Below, in pieces: positions 1 to 7,103 of a stretch of DNA of 64,000 nucleotides. The stretch is from Haloarchaeobius sp. FL176. GTDB taxonomy: Archaea > Halobacteriota > Halobacteria > Halobacteriales > Natrialbaceae. Position 1 is the first letter of the stretch. Each line of letters begins with the position of its first letter. The notes below the pieces were generated by a model. The model was not told where the DNA came from, did no database searches, and worked only from the letters and a program-made list of their open reading frames with translations. Made by a program: the position numbers and the translations under genes. The DNA lies in assembly GCF_024609245.1 (NCBI RefSeq), contig NZ_JANJYH010000002.1, positions 434,001-498,000 of the forward strand, written 5' to 3'.

Positions 1-139
1 CGTGAGCCGCCGCCTTCGCCGTCGCGACGTACTCGCGATGAACGTCCTCGGAGCCGTGCTGATGACGACCGCGCTGCGGCTGGAGCAGTACTTCGAGGAA
101 GGCTCCACAACGCTGGACGAGCACGCCGAGGGAGTCTGA
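1..139 (+). CDS. C-terminal end of an unidentified protein (cut by window edge)
   Basis: An open frame runs from base 2 to a TGA at 137-139. It encodes about 45 residues: a basic stretch rich in arginine, a short hydrophobic stretch (NVLGAVLMTTAL) and an acidic tail (LDEHAEGV). The acidic end suits a haloarchaeal protein, and the frame stops one base before the stop of the convergent gene at 141. The 5' part lies outside the window and I do not recognise the family from this tail. It could be the cytoplasmic end of a membrane protein, but that is only a guess from the hydrophobic stretch. Confidence 0.5.
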   Translation, partial: VSRRLRRRDVLAMNVLGAVLMTTALRLEQYFEEGSTTLDEHAEGV

Positions 140-140
140 C

Positions 141-545
141 TCAGGATTCGGCGTCGACCGCCGCGGCGAGTACGTCCGCTGCGCGTTTCACCGCCGCGCC
201 GGACTCGACGAACAGCACGACGCGGGGCGGTTCGACCGCCTTCGGGCGGACCCGCAGGTCGACGGTCCCGTCGGCCGCCGTCGCCAGCTTCTCGGCCGTC
301 TCGACGGCGGCGTCGAGGCCGCTCCGGAGTTCGACCCGGGCGCGGTCGGGCTGGACGAACACCTCGGCAACCGGCTCGTCGTCACAGCGCACCCGGTAGG
401 CGCGTGCGCCGTCGACCGTCGGTGCCACGTCCGGGTCGGCGTCGACCACGGCGAACCGACCGAACGTCCCGTCCTCGCGGCCGTCGAGCTCCGAGGAGAG
501 CAGCTGGGCGATGCGGACGCCGTCCGTCACGCGGTCCTCGACCAC
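141..545 (-). CDS. Conserved haloarchaeal hypothetical, downstream partner of DUF2240 gene
   Basis: This is a 134-residue acidic protein with a GTG start. It has no signal peptide or membrane segment. The C-terminal half alternates beta-like stretches (ARVELRSGL, TVDLRVRPK, PRVVLFVES) with a helix, which suggests a small alpha/beta fold. It starts one nucleotide after the stop of the DUF2240 gene on the same strand, so the two are almost certainly co-transcribed and probably translationally coupled. I do not recognise a named domain and assign no function. The coding call is firm from composition and operon position. Confidence 0.75.
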   Translation of the reverse strand: MVEDRVTDGVRIAQLLSSELDGREDGTFGRFAVVDADPDVAPTVDGARAYRVRCDDEPVAEVFVQPDRARVELRSGLDAAVETAEKLATAADGTVDLRVRPKAVEPPRVVLFVESGAAVKRAADVLAAAVDAES

Positions 546-546
546 G

Positions 547-999
547 CTACTCCGCCCCCGTCAGTTCCGAGACGGCCTTCTCACGAACCGCGCTCACGTC
601 GAGCCCGTTCCGCCGCGCGTAGACGACCGCGGCGGCCTCGATGGTCACCGCCAGCTCGCCCTGCAGCTGGTTGATCTCGCCGACCGCCTCGTGTTTCTCG
701 TGGCCGTCCGCGACGAGGTCGTCGAGCACCTGCTCGAACGCCGAGCGCGAGCGCAGGACGTCCTCGTCCGGGACGAACCCCTCCGGCACGGTCACCTGCC
801 CCGGGTCGAACGTCGGCCGCAGTCCGTCGTCGTCGCGCTCCAGCAGCCCCTCGCCCGTCGCCACGTCGACCAGTCGCTTCGCCTGGTCCGGCGAGAACCA
901 GTCACGGTCGAGCGAGAGGGCGACCACGAACTCGTTCTCGGCGAGTTCGTCCTTGCCGCGCTGGCGGAACGGCGCGGCCACGGCGACGCGAAGACTCAT
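547..999 (-). CDS. DUF2240 family protein
   Basis: The 150-residue product matches the haloarchaeal DUF2240 family as I remember it. The N-terminus reads MSLRVAVAAPF, followed by a segment EFVVALSLDRDW and a helix pair SPDQAKRLVDVA and GEGLLERD that looks like a winged-helix unit. The C-terminal part is helical and ends in AVREKAVSEL. The gene is divergent from rps8e with about 90 nt between starts, and it heads a two-gene unit with the ORF at 141-545. No biochemical function is established that I know of. A nucleic-acid-binding role is an inference from the winged-helix look and the ribosomal neighbour. Confidence 0.85.
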   Translation of the reverse strand: MSLRVAVAAPFRQRGKDELAENEFVVALSLDRDWFSPDQAKRLVDVATGEGLLERDDDGLRPTFDPGQVTVPEGFVPDEDVLRSRSAFEQVLDDLVADGHEKHEAVGEINQLQGELAVTIEAAAVVYARRNGLDVSAVREKAVSELTGAE

Positions 1000-1091
1000 G
1001 TCTCGCCGGTCGGCCGAGGACGGCCTAAACCCTGCGATTCCGCCCGTGCCAAGTCGAGCGATTCAAGTAGCTCCTGGGACTCTTCCCGGGT

Positions 1092-1466
1092 ATGCAAGAC
1101 CAGGGACGCTCCACTCGCAAGCGCACCGGTGGGCGACTGCGCCCGATTCGGAACCGAAAGAAGCACCAGCTCGGCCGTCTCCCCACGGAGACCCAGGTCG
1201 GCGGACCGCGCTTCCGAACCGTCGACGCGCGCGGCAACAACGAGAAGACCCGTGCCCTCGCGACCAACGTCGCCAACGTGAACCAGGGCGGCGAGACCGT
1301 CGAGGCCACAATCGAGGACGTCGTCGAGAACGACGCCAACCCGAACTACGTGCGCCGGAACATCATCACGAAGGGCGCGCTCATCGAGACCGACGCCGGC
1401 ACCGCCCGCGTCACCTCCCGCCCCGGCCAGACCGGACAGGTCAACGCCGTCGTCGTCGACGAGTAA
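1092..1466 (+). CDS. rps8e: 30S ribosomal protein S8e
   Basis: The 124-residue product is a standard archaeal S8e of normal length. It shows the basic N-terminus (GRSTRKRTGGRLRPIRNRKK), which binds rRNA, the family motif NPNYVRRNIITKG near residue 85-97, and a C-terminal beta region (GTARVTSRPGQTGQVNAVVV). S8e is an archaeal/eukaryotic-type protein of the small subunit. The ATG at 1092 gives the usual N-terminus. It stands alone, divergent from the DUF2240 pair and followed by the DUF5830 gene after about 170 nt. Confidence 0.97.
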   Translation: MQDQGRSTRKRTGGRLRPIRNRKKHQLGRLPTETQVGGPRFRTVDARGNNEKTRALATNVANVNQGGETVEATIEDVVENDANPNYVRRNIITKGALIETDAGTARVTSRPGQTGQVNAVVVDE

Positions 1467-1634
1467 CCGACTCTCTCTTGCGGTCTCTCTCGACTGACCC
1501 ACGTAGCGCCCGGTGTGTCCGAGCCGGTGTTCGTCGCTCTCCCGCACGGTACCGGCGCGGCCACGCACCGCCGACACCACCTGCGGGCGGCACGCTCGCA
1601 AGGCTTAATCACGTCACGCTACCACGTCGGAACG

Positions 1635-1994
1635 ATGGCAGACGAGCGGGTCGAACTCGGCGTGGAACTCCTCTCGAAGCTCGAGGACGACGAACTCGCC
1701 CTCGCCGAGGCGATGGACCGCATCGAAACGGTGACGCGGGACCCCGCCATTGTCCGGGAGATACTCGACACGGCGGTGATGCGTGGGGTCATCGAGCGCG
1801 AGGACGGCGTGGTACAGACGACGGGGAGTGGCGGCTTCGTCAGCCAGACCGCGGACGTGGTGCGCCGCGAAGGCGAGTACGAGTGCCGGCGCTGTGGGGC
1901 GTCGATTTCGACCGGACACTTCGTCCAGATGGAGTCCGGCGAGCTCGGACCGTTCGGTCCGGAGTGCGTGCGGAAGGTCACCGGCCGGGAGTGA
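1635..1994 (+). CDS. DUF5830 family protein with a zinc-ribbon-like knuckle
   Basis: The product has 119 residues when started at the ATG at 1635. I prefer this start to an in-frame upstream one because an AT-rich element (GGCTTAATC, near 1601-1609) lies about 28 nt before it, as in leaderless haloarchaeal genes. The N-terminal 70 residues form a likely winged helix (VELLSKLEDDELALAEAMDRI, then REILDTAVMRGVIER). The C-terminus has CRRCG and a later single cysteine in FGPECVRK, which may form part of a metal site. I recognise it as DUF5830, known mainly from haloarchaea. Function is unknown; DNA or RNA binding is inferred from the fold. Confidence 0.8.
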   Translation: MADERVELGVELLSKLEDDELALAEAMDRIETVTRDPAIVREILDTAVMRGVIEREDGVVQTTGSGGFVSQTADVVRREGEYECRRCGASISTGHFVQMESGELGPFGPECVRKVTGRE

Positions 1995-1999
1995 GGGAG

Positions 2000-3463
2000 C
2001 TACTGACTGCGGCTGAGTTCGTCGACGAGCTGCTGGAGGAGGTCGTGCTGGCGCTGGAGCAGCTCGTTCTGGTGCTCGACCTTCGACTCGAGCGTCTCGA
2101 TGCGTTCGAGCAGCTCCTCGTCGCTGGCGGCCGTCGCGGGCTGGAAGCCAGCTTCGGCGAACTTCGAGTCGGAGAGGATTTCCTCCTCGTCGCTCTCGCC
2201 GGCGTTCGGGTCCTCGTCGGCCGGTTCGTCGACGCCCGCCGCTCCGCCGGTCGGGGTCGACTCCGGCTGCCGTGACTGCTGGGGTTGCTGCGTCGACTCC
2301 GCACCCCCGGCCGCATCCTGTGCGTCGCTGCCTGCCTCCTCGACCATCGAGCTGAGCTCCGCCTTGGATGTCTGCTCGACGGCTTCGCGCATCGGGTCGA
2401 CGCCGTCGTTCTGCTGTTCGGGCTGCTCCTCGGCGGACGGGTCGGTCCGCTCTGCCGGCTGGGACTGCTGTGTCGACTGCCCCTGTCCGGGTTGCTCGGC
2501 GGGCGGCTGTTCGGTCCGTGTCCCGTCGACAGCGGGTTGGTCCGCCCGCGCTTGCGTTTGCTGTTCGGCCGGCGGCTGCTCGGTCGGCGGTTGCTCGGCC
2601 TGTGGCTGGCCCGAATGCGACTGTCGGGCCGGTGACTGACCGGGGTCGTCTCCCGCCGCCGACTCCGCGCCTGCGCGCTGGGTCTCGACGGGCTGTTCGG
2701 CCGGCGGACCCGGGTCGACCGGCTCCTCGCCCTCGTCCGGCTGGACCGTGTTCCCGGCGTCGAGCGGGTCGACGCCCTCTCCGAAGTCGACGGCCGCTGC
2801 CTCGTCGCCCTCGTCGGCCTCCTCTGGGGCGACGGCCTCGTTCAGCGCGTCCAGCGAGTTCACGCCGTAGTACGAGAACAGCGAGCGCTGGAGGTACTCC
2901 TTCACCTCGGCGGCGCGCTCGTTCGAGACCTTCATCCGCTCCGGCCGGCCGTCGACCGTCAGCACGAGCTGCGTGGCGACGCTGCCGTCCTCGAAGTCGA
3001 GGCCGGTCACGTCCGCGAAGTGGTACTCCTCGTAGTCCTCGTCCCAGACGGCGCTCCCGACGTGCTTGACGAGCCGCTCGGAGGTGATGACGAGGGTCAA
3101 CTCGTCGAGACGGAACGTCCGTGTGACGGTCTCGTCGGGGTCGGTGACCCCGCTGGCGTTCAACACGCCAGCCAGCACGGGGTGGAGGACGTCGTCGGTC
3201 GCGTTCGAGGGGACCGTGAACTCCTCAGTTCCGTCCAGGGAGTACTCGAGGCTGAGACGGGTCTTGCGGCGACCCTCCTTGACGGTAACCCGCTGTGCGT
3301 TGTGGGGGTACTCCTCGACCGATTCGTCGCTGAGGAACCCCTCGGACTGGTAGATGAGTGTTCGGCTGGGCGTCACGTAGAGGACGTTCTCGCCGCCGAG
3401 CGAGACCTCGGCAGCGATCTCTTCGCCCTCCAGCGCCGATTCTACGATGCCCGGAACGTCCAT
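2000..3463 (-). CDS. Acidic protein with PH-like N-terminal domains, Gln/Pro-rich linker and C-terminal coiled coil
   Basis: The ATG at 3463 gives 487 residues. A GTG two codons upstream is possible, but the ATG lies about 25 nt from an AT-rich box (ATTTATACC on the minus strand), which suits a leaderless start. Residues 1 to about 205 contain two beta-rich repeats typical of bacterial-PH-like domains (LYVTPSRTLIYQSEG, then LTLVITSERLVKHVG). Residues about 225-440 are low complexity, rich in Q, P, E and S with many AEQPP and TEQPP units. The last 45 residues (EELLERIETLESKVEHQNEL) form a clear coiled coil. The layout suggests a cytoplasmic or membrane-associated scaffold, but that is inference. 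I recall a haloarchaeal DUF for the N-terminal domain but not its number with certainty. Confidence 0.8.
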   Translation of the reverse strand: MDVPGIVESALEGEEIAAEVSLGGENVLYVTPSRTLIYQSEGFLSDESVEEYPHNAQRVTVKEGRRKTRLSLEYSLDGTEEFTVPSNATDDVLHPVLAGVLNASGVTDPDETVTRTFRLDELTLVITSERLVKHVGSAVWDEDYEEYHFADVTGLDFEDGSVATQLVLTVDGRPERMKVSNERAAEVKEYLQRSLFSYYGVNSLDALNEAVAPEEADEGDEAAAVDFGEGVDPLDAGNTVQPDEGEEPVDPGPPAEQPVETQRAGAESAAGDDPGQSPARQSHSGQPQAEQPPTEQPPAEQQTQARADQPAVDGTRTEQPPAEQPGQGQSTQQSQPAERTDPSAEEQPEQQNDGVDPMREAVEQTSKAELSSMVEEAGSDAQDAAGGAESTQQPQQSRQPESTPTGGAAGVDEPADEDPNAGESDEEEILSDSKFAEAGFQPATAASDEELLERIETLESKVEHQNELLQRQHDLLQQLVDELSRSQ

Positions 3464-3560
3464 GCCCACTGGTTTACCACCCCGCGGTATAAATCCGTGG
3501 GGCTGCCTAACCGCACGCCGAGAGGCATGCGACCGCAGGACAGCCCGGGCAATAGTTGAG

Positions 3561-3572
3561 AAGGCTTAAGTC
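3561..3572 (+). promoter_or_regulatory. Probable TATA element for tRNA-Met
   Basis: AAGGCTTAAGTC lies about 30 nt upstream of the mature 5' end of the tRNA at 3597. The position and AT content fit an archaeal TATA box in otherwise GC-rich DNA. Confidence 0.5.
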
Positions 3573-3596
3573 ATCTACCCGGTAACGGGAGAGTGA

Positions 3597-3753
3597 GGCC
3601 GGGTGGCTTAGCTGGACATAGCGCCGCACTCATAGGGTTTCAGAGATTCGGTGCGGTACCACAGCCTTGGAAGGCTTACGCGTGACCTCGGGGCCCGCCG
3701 AGCCTCGAACCTGGGTCATGCGGAGATCGCGGGTTCGGAGCCCGCCCCGGCCA
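3597..3753 (+). tRNA. Elongator tRNA-Met (CAT) with an 83-nt intron
   Basis: The two exons fold as a normal cloverleaf. The acceptor stem is GGCCGGG (3597-3603) with CCCGGCC (3746-3752), and A is the discriminator. The anticodon stem is CCGCA (3624-3628) with TGCGG (3719-3723). The anticodon CAT is at 3631-3633, and the T arm is GCGGG/TTCGGAG/CCCGC. An intron of about 83 nt (3635-3717) separates positions 37 and 38, the canonical archaeal intron site removed at a bulge-helix-bulge motif. Haloarchaeal elongator tRNA-Met genes are known to carry an intron here. No CCA is encoded beyond the discriminator. Confidence 0.93.
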
Positions 3754-3894
3754 TTCTCAAGTCGTCACGAGCCGACAGGCGAGTGGCGACACCGTAGATT
3801 GCCGGGTGCTGGCGGCAGAACCCGCTTGCGGATCCCGCGAACGCAGTGAGCGAGAGGTCGATGCACGACGAACGGAGTGAGGAGTGAATCGGAA

Positions 3895-3915
3895 GTTCGG
3901 AGCCCGCTCCGGCCA
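3895..3915 (+). repeat. Duplicated 3' tail of tRNA-Met
   Basis: These 21 bases repeat the last 21 bases of the tRNA-Met gene (3733-3753, T loop to discriminator) with a single C to T change, 162 nt downstream. No acceptor or anticodon arm precedes the copy, so it is not a tRNA. Such tail copies can mark an attachment site left by an integrative element, or an illegitimate duplication. The 3754-3991 stretch has no gene I can support. It also carries a GA-rich motif (GAACGCAGTGAGCGAG near 3839-3854) that recurs in intergenic DNA of this window. Confidence 0.7.
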
Positions 3916-3991
3916 CTTCCGCTTTACGACGACACTCCAGAACGGTCCCCCCTTGTCCTCGGCGTGAGGCGACGCGAACAGCGAGGGGCGA

Positions 3992-4792
3992 CTACGCCGT
4001 CGGGTCGACGAGCTGCGAGCCGTCCTGTGCGACGAGCGCCTTCTCGATAGCGGTGTCGATGACCGCACTGCACTCCTCGACGTCGATGTCGTAGGCACCG
4101 ACGGCGACGTCCTCTATCTCGCTGCGCTCGATGGGGAAGTCGCGGTTCTGGAGCAGGCGAACGACCTTGTTGTACGTCTGGGGTGAGAGGTTCACCGTAC
4201 CCTGCTGGCCCTCGGAAGCGCTGGTCGCGGCGTTCCCGTTCCCGGAGTCCACGGTACCGGGACCCGCGGTGCTGCGGTCGACCGTGGAACCCAGCGGGCG
4301 ACCGCCCTCCGTGGTCTCCGGGTCGCTTTGCTGGCTGGTGTCCGCGCCGGGGTCACCGAAGCTGACGGCGTCGTCCGGGGTCGAGAAAACGGAGTCGGTC
4401 CCATCGGAGTCGTCGGGGTCGCCGAACACCGAGCGCTGGTCGTCGTCCCCGTCGTCGTCGGGTTCTCGGAAGGAGATCTCGTCCGCGCCATCGACGGCCG
4501 CCTCCGGCGTCGACTCTTCGGACGTCTCGGCGTCGTCGATGGGCGGTGCGGGGGCGTCGTCCTCGGACGACGGGATCATCGTGGGGTCGGTGAAGCCGGC
4601 CGCCGGCTGCTCTGTCGGTTCGCTGGCGTCGTCGGCTGCCGTCGGTCCGGCGTCGTCGGCCGCCGACTCGTACTCCAGTTCGAGCCTGACCGAGGTTATC
4701 TGCGAGAACTCGATCGGCGCTGCTTCGAGCATCGCCCGGAGGTTCTCGTAGGCGTCTTCGGGGTCGTCCACCTCGATTGTCAACGAACTCAC
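3992..4792 (-). CDS. Acidic haloarchaeal hypothetical with a C-terminal winged-helix-like segment
   Basis: The 266-residue product starts with GTG. The N-terminal 40 residues (SLTIEVDDPEDAYENLRAML) look like a small alpha/beta unit. The middle, about 45-190, is disordered and extremely acidic, rich in D, S, T and G. The last 70 residues (LSPQTYNKVVRLLQNRDF, then DVAVGAYDIDVEECSAV) are ordered and helical. There is no signal peptide or membrane segment. It follows tRNA-Met convergently and diverges from the gene at 4965. I do not recognise a named family and assign no function; the coding call rests on codon composition and the ordered ends. Confidence 0.75.
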   Translation of the reverse strand: MSSLTIEVDDPEDAYENLRAMLEAAPIEFSQITSVRLELEYESAADDAGPTAADDASEPTEQPAAGFTDPTMIPSSEDDAPAPPIDDAETSEESTPEAAVDGADEISFREPDDDGDDDQRSVFGDPDDSDGTDSVFSTPDDAVSFGDPGADTSQQSDPETTEGGRPLGSTVDRSTAGPGTVDSGNGNAATSASEGQQGTVNLSPQTYNKVVRLLQNRDFPIERSEIEDVAVGAYDIDVEECSAVIDTAIEKALVAQDGSQLVDPTA

Positions 4793-4964
4793 AGCTTATC
4801 ACCCGTCAGCGTGGTGCGCCATCCACGACCGCATGTCAGGTCCGTCATCGGGGTAAATCACGACAGCCCCCTATCTAAAACTTAGGCTATTTCGCTGAAA
4901 CACCCCATTTCTTGCCGTTCTCACGTGGGAAAAAATAATATGGTTCGGTTACGTTGCGGACTGT

Positions 4965-5501
4965 ATGAGCCAGAACGAACGCGGGACCACCGGCGGGACG
5001 TCGGTCCAGCTCACACCCGACCGTGTGCTGGCGGCGTTCGACGGGCACGCGCCGGAGACGACGCGCTCGCTCGCCGCGGAGCTGAACGCCGCGAACGAGC
5101 GCGTCGACGAGACGTGTCGGGCCCTCTGCGACCGGGACGCGCTCGCCCGGCGCGAACTGGACTGTGAGCACGGCACCGTGACGGCGTGGTACCGACCGGC
5201 CGACGCCGAGGCCGACCTCGAGGAGCGAGCCGAGCGGACGCTCGCAGAGCTGTCGGTTCCGGGCACGAGCGAGATGATGCGGGACTGGCGACGTGACGCC
5301 GTCCGCGCGGCGTTCGAGTTCGTCGTCGAGGACGGACCGGTCGTGGAATCGGAGTTCATCGAGCACGTGTTCCCCACACAGAACGCGGGCTACGACGACG
5401 CCGAACAGTGGTGGGAGATGGTGGCACCGCGGCTGGCGGAGGTTCCGGGCGTCTCGCCGCCGACGGACGGCGAGGTGTGGACCAGCGACGTGAGCCGGTG
5501 A
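4965..5501 (+). CDS. Haloarchaeal hypothetical, possible winged-helix protein
   Basis: The 178-residue product starts at an ATG about 30 nt after an AT-rich run (AAAAAATAATATGG, 4930-4943), consistent with a leaderless transcript. Residues 18-75 (LTPDRVLAAFDGHAPETTRS and on) resemble a helix-turn-helix with a following beta wing (LDCEHGTVTAWYRP). The second half is helical with a tryptophan-rich stretch (AEQWWEMVAPRLAEVPGV). It ends one base before the convergent phoU stop. I do not recognise a characterised family. A regulatory role is an inference from the HTH-like N-terminus only. Confidence 0.7.
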   Translation: MSQNERGTTGGTSVQLTPDRVLAAFDGHAPETTRSLAAELNAANERVDETCRALCDRDALARRELDCEHGTVTAWYRPADAEADLEERAERTLAELSVPGTSEMMRDWRRDAVRAAFEFVVEDGPVVESEFIEHVFPTQNAGYDDAEQWWEMVAPRLAEVPGVSPPTDGEVWTSDVSR

Positions 5502-5502
5502 A

Positions 5503-6174
5503 TCAGTAGATGAGTTCGTCGTCGTTCTCGACCATGTAGAGGGTGCGTGCGGCGATGTTGACCGCGTGGTCGCCGATACGTTCGAGGTCACGGACGGTGA
5601 GCAGCAGCCGCGATACCTCTTCGAGCACCGTCTCGACATCGGTGCCGTCGTCGATCTCGTTCTCGATGAGCTCGCGGACGACGGACTGGCTCGCGTGCTC
5701 GCACATCGCGTCGAGCTCGTCGTCGCTCTCGTTGATCTCGAAGCAGGCGTCGGTGTCCTGTGCGGCGTAGGCTTCCATCGCCTCCTCGACCATCGATACA
5801 GTCTTGTCGCCGATCGACTGCACGTCGACCTCGGGGTAGACGTCGTGGCGCGCGTCGAGCGTGTACTCCCCGAGGTTCGTCGCGAGGTCGCCGATGCGTT
5901 CGAGGTCGGTGATGATCTTGAACGACGCGGCGATGAAGCGGAGGTCGCCGGCGACAGGCTGTTGCAGGGCGAGCAGGTCGACGCACTGCTGCTCGATGTC
6001 GAGGTAGAGCGAGTTGATCTCGCTGTCGCCGTCGATGACCTCCCACGCGGCGTCGTCGTCCTTGTTCTCGAGGGCAGTGAGCGCGGTCCGTAGTCGGTCG
6101 ACGACGACCTCGCTCATGTAGAGGACGTCCGATTCGAGACTATCCAGTTTCTCCTGGTAGTTCTGTCTGGCCAT
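5503..6174 (-). CDS. phoU: Phosphate-specific transport system accessory protein PhoU
   Basis: The product has 223 residues, the normal PhoU length, built of two three-helix bundles. Each bundle has the family metal-site motif: ERIGDLATNLGEY near residue 91 and ERIGDHAVNIAAR near 197. PhoU restrains the Pst transporter and phosphate signalling. It is the last gene of the pst operon, 41 nt after pstB, all on the minus strand. It is the stand-alone PhoU, distinct from the AbrB-PhoU fusion at 11115. Confidence 0.96.
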   Translation of the reverse strand: MARQNYQEKLDSLESDVLYMSEVVVDRLRTALTALENKDDDAAWEVIDGDSEINSLYLDIEQQCVDLLALQQPVAGDLRFIAASFKIITDLERIGDLATNLGEYTLDARHDVYPEVDVQSIGDKTVSMVEEAMEAYAAQDTDACFEINESDDELDAMCEHASQSVVRELIENEIDDGTDVETVLEEVSRLLLTVRDLERIGDHAVNIAARTLYMVENDDELIY

Positions 6175-6215
6175 TGTGAATCAGAAAGTGCTGGTGTTGA
6201 TGTGCGTTCCGTTGC

Positions 6216-7100
6216 TCATCCGAACTTGCCGGTGATGTAGTCCTCGACGCGTTCGTTGTCGGGGTTCTCGAATATCTTCTTCGTGTCGCCGAACTCGACG
6301 AGCTCGCCGCCGGTGAGGAACACCGCGGTCTTGTCCGAGATACGCGCCGCCTGCTGCATGTTGTGCGTGACGATGATGACGGTGTAGTCCTCCGCGAGCT
6401 CGTCGATGAGGTCCTCGATCTTCGAGGTGGCGACGGGGTCCAGCGCGCTCGCGGGCTCGTCCATCAGGATGACCTCCGGGTCGGGCGCGATGGCGCGTGC
6501 GATGCAGAGCCGCTGCTGCTGGCCGCCGGAGAGGTCGAGGCCGGACTCGTCGAGCTGGTCCTTGACCTCGTCCCAGAGTGCGGCGCGCTTCAGCGACTCC
6601 TCGACGATGGCGTCGTGGTCGCCGCCGATGTCCTGGATGTTCAGCCCGTAGGCGACGTTGTCGTAGATGCTCTTCGGGAAGGGGTTCGGCTTCTGGAACA
6701 CCATGCCGACGCGCCGGCGCAGCGCTACCGGGTCGACGTCGTCGTCGTAGACGTTCTTCTCGCCGAGGTAGAGCTCGCCCTCGACGCGGGCGGCGTCGAT
6801 CATGTCGTTCATCCGGTTGATGCAGCGGAGGAACGTCGACTTGCCACAGCCCGACGGACCGATCATCGCGGTGACCTTGTTCTCGGGCACCTGCATCGTG
6901 ATGTCACGGAGTGCCTGGTCCTGGTTGTACCAGACGTTGACGTCCTTGGCCTCGACGATGGTCCGCTCGTGTGTCGTCCGCGAGCCCTGAGTGCCCTCTT
7001 CGAGCCCGGACGTCACGTCGGTCTCGAGGAGCATGTCGTCGTCCGTCGGGTCCTCGGTCGGCGATTCCACGTTGTCGTTACTCATGTTCTCTTGGCTCAT
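6216..7100 (-). CDS. pstB: Phosphate ABC transporter ATP-binding protein PstB
   Basis: The 294-residue ABC ATPase has Walker [11 protein letters not shown]-loop [12 protein letters not shown], signature LSGGQQQRL, Walker [14 protein letters not shown] and the switch His in [10 protein letters not shown]. The pattern is typical of PstB ([15 protein letters not shown]). A disordered acidic extension of about 45 residues precedes the ATPase core and is common in halophiles; a later ATG (MSNDNVES) is an alternative start. It energises high-affinity phosphate import by PstC/PstA. The start lies 3 nt after the pstA stop. Confidence 0.97.
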   Translation of the reverse strand: MSQENMSNDNVESPTEDPTDDDMLLETDVTSGLEEGTQGSRTTHERTIVEAKDVNVWYNQDQALRDITMQVPENKVTAMIGPSGCGKSTFLRCINRMNDMIDAARVEGELYLGEKNVYDDDVDPVALRRRVGMVFQKPNPFPKSIYDNVAYGLNIQDIGGDHDAIVEESLKRAALWDEVKDQLDESGLDLSGGQQQRLCIARAIAPDPEVILMDEPASALDPVATSKIEDLIDELAEDYTVIIVTHNMQQAARISDKTAVFLTGGELVEFGDTKKIFENPDNERVEDYITGKFG

Positions 7101-7103
7101 TGG

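Noticed and set aside
2380-2720. CRISPR-like repetition in the Gln/Pro-rich region
   Set aside because: The repetition reflects codons for AEQPP/TEQPP in a coding region. Units are irregular and there are no equal spacers.
3895-3915. Second tRNA gene
   Set aside because: Only the T-arm and acceptor 3' half are present; there is no D arm, anticodon arm or 5' acceptor strand.
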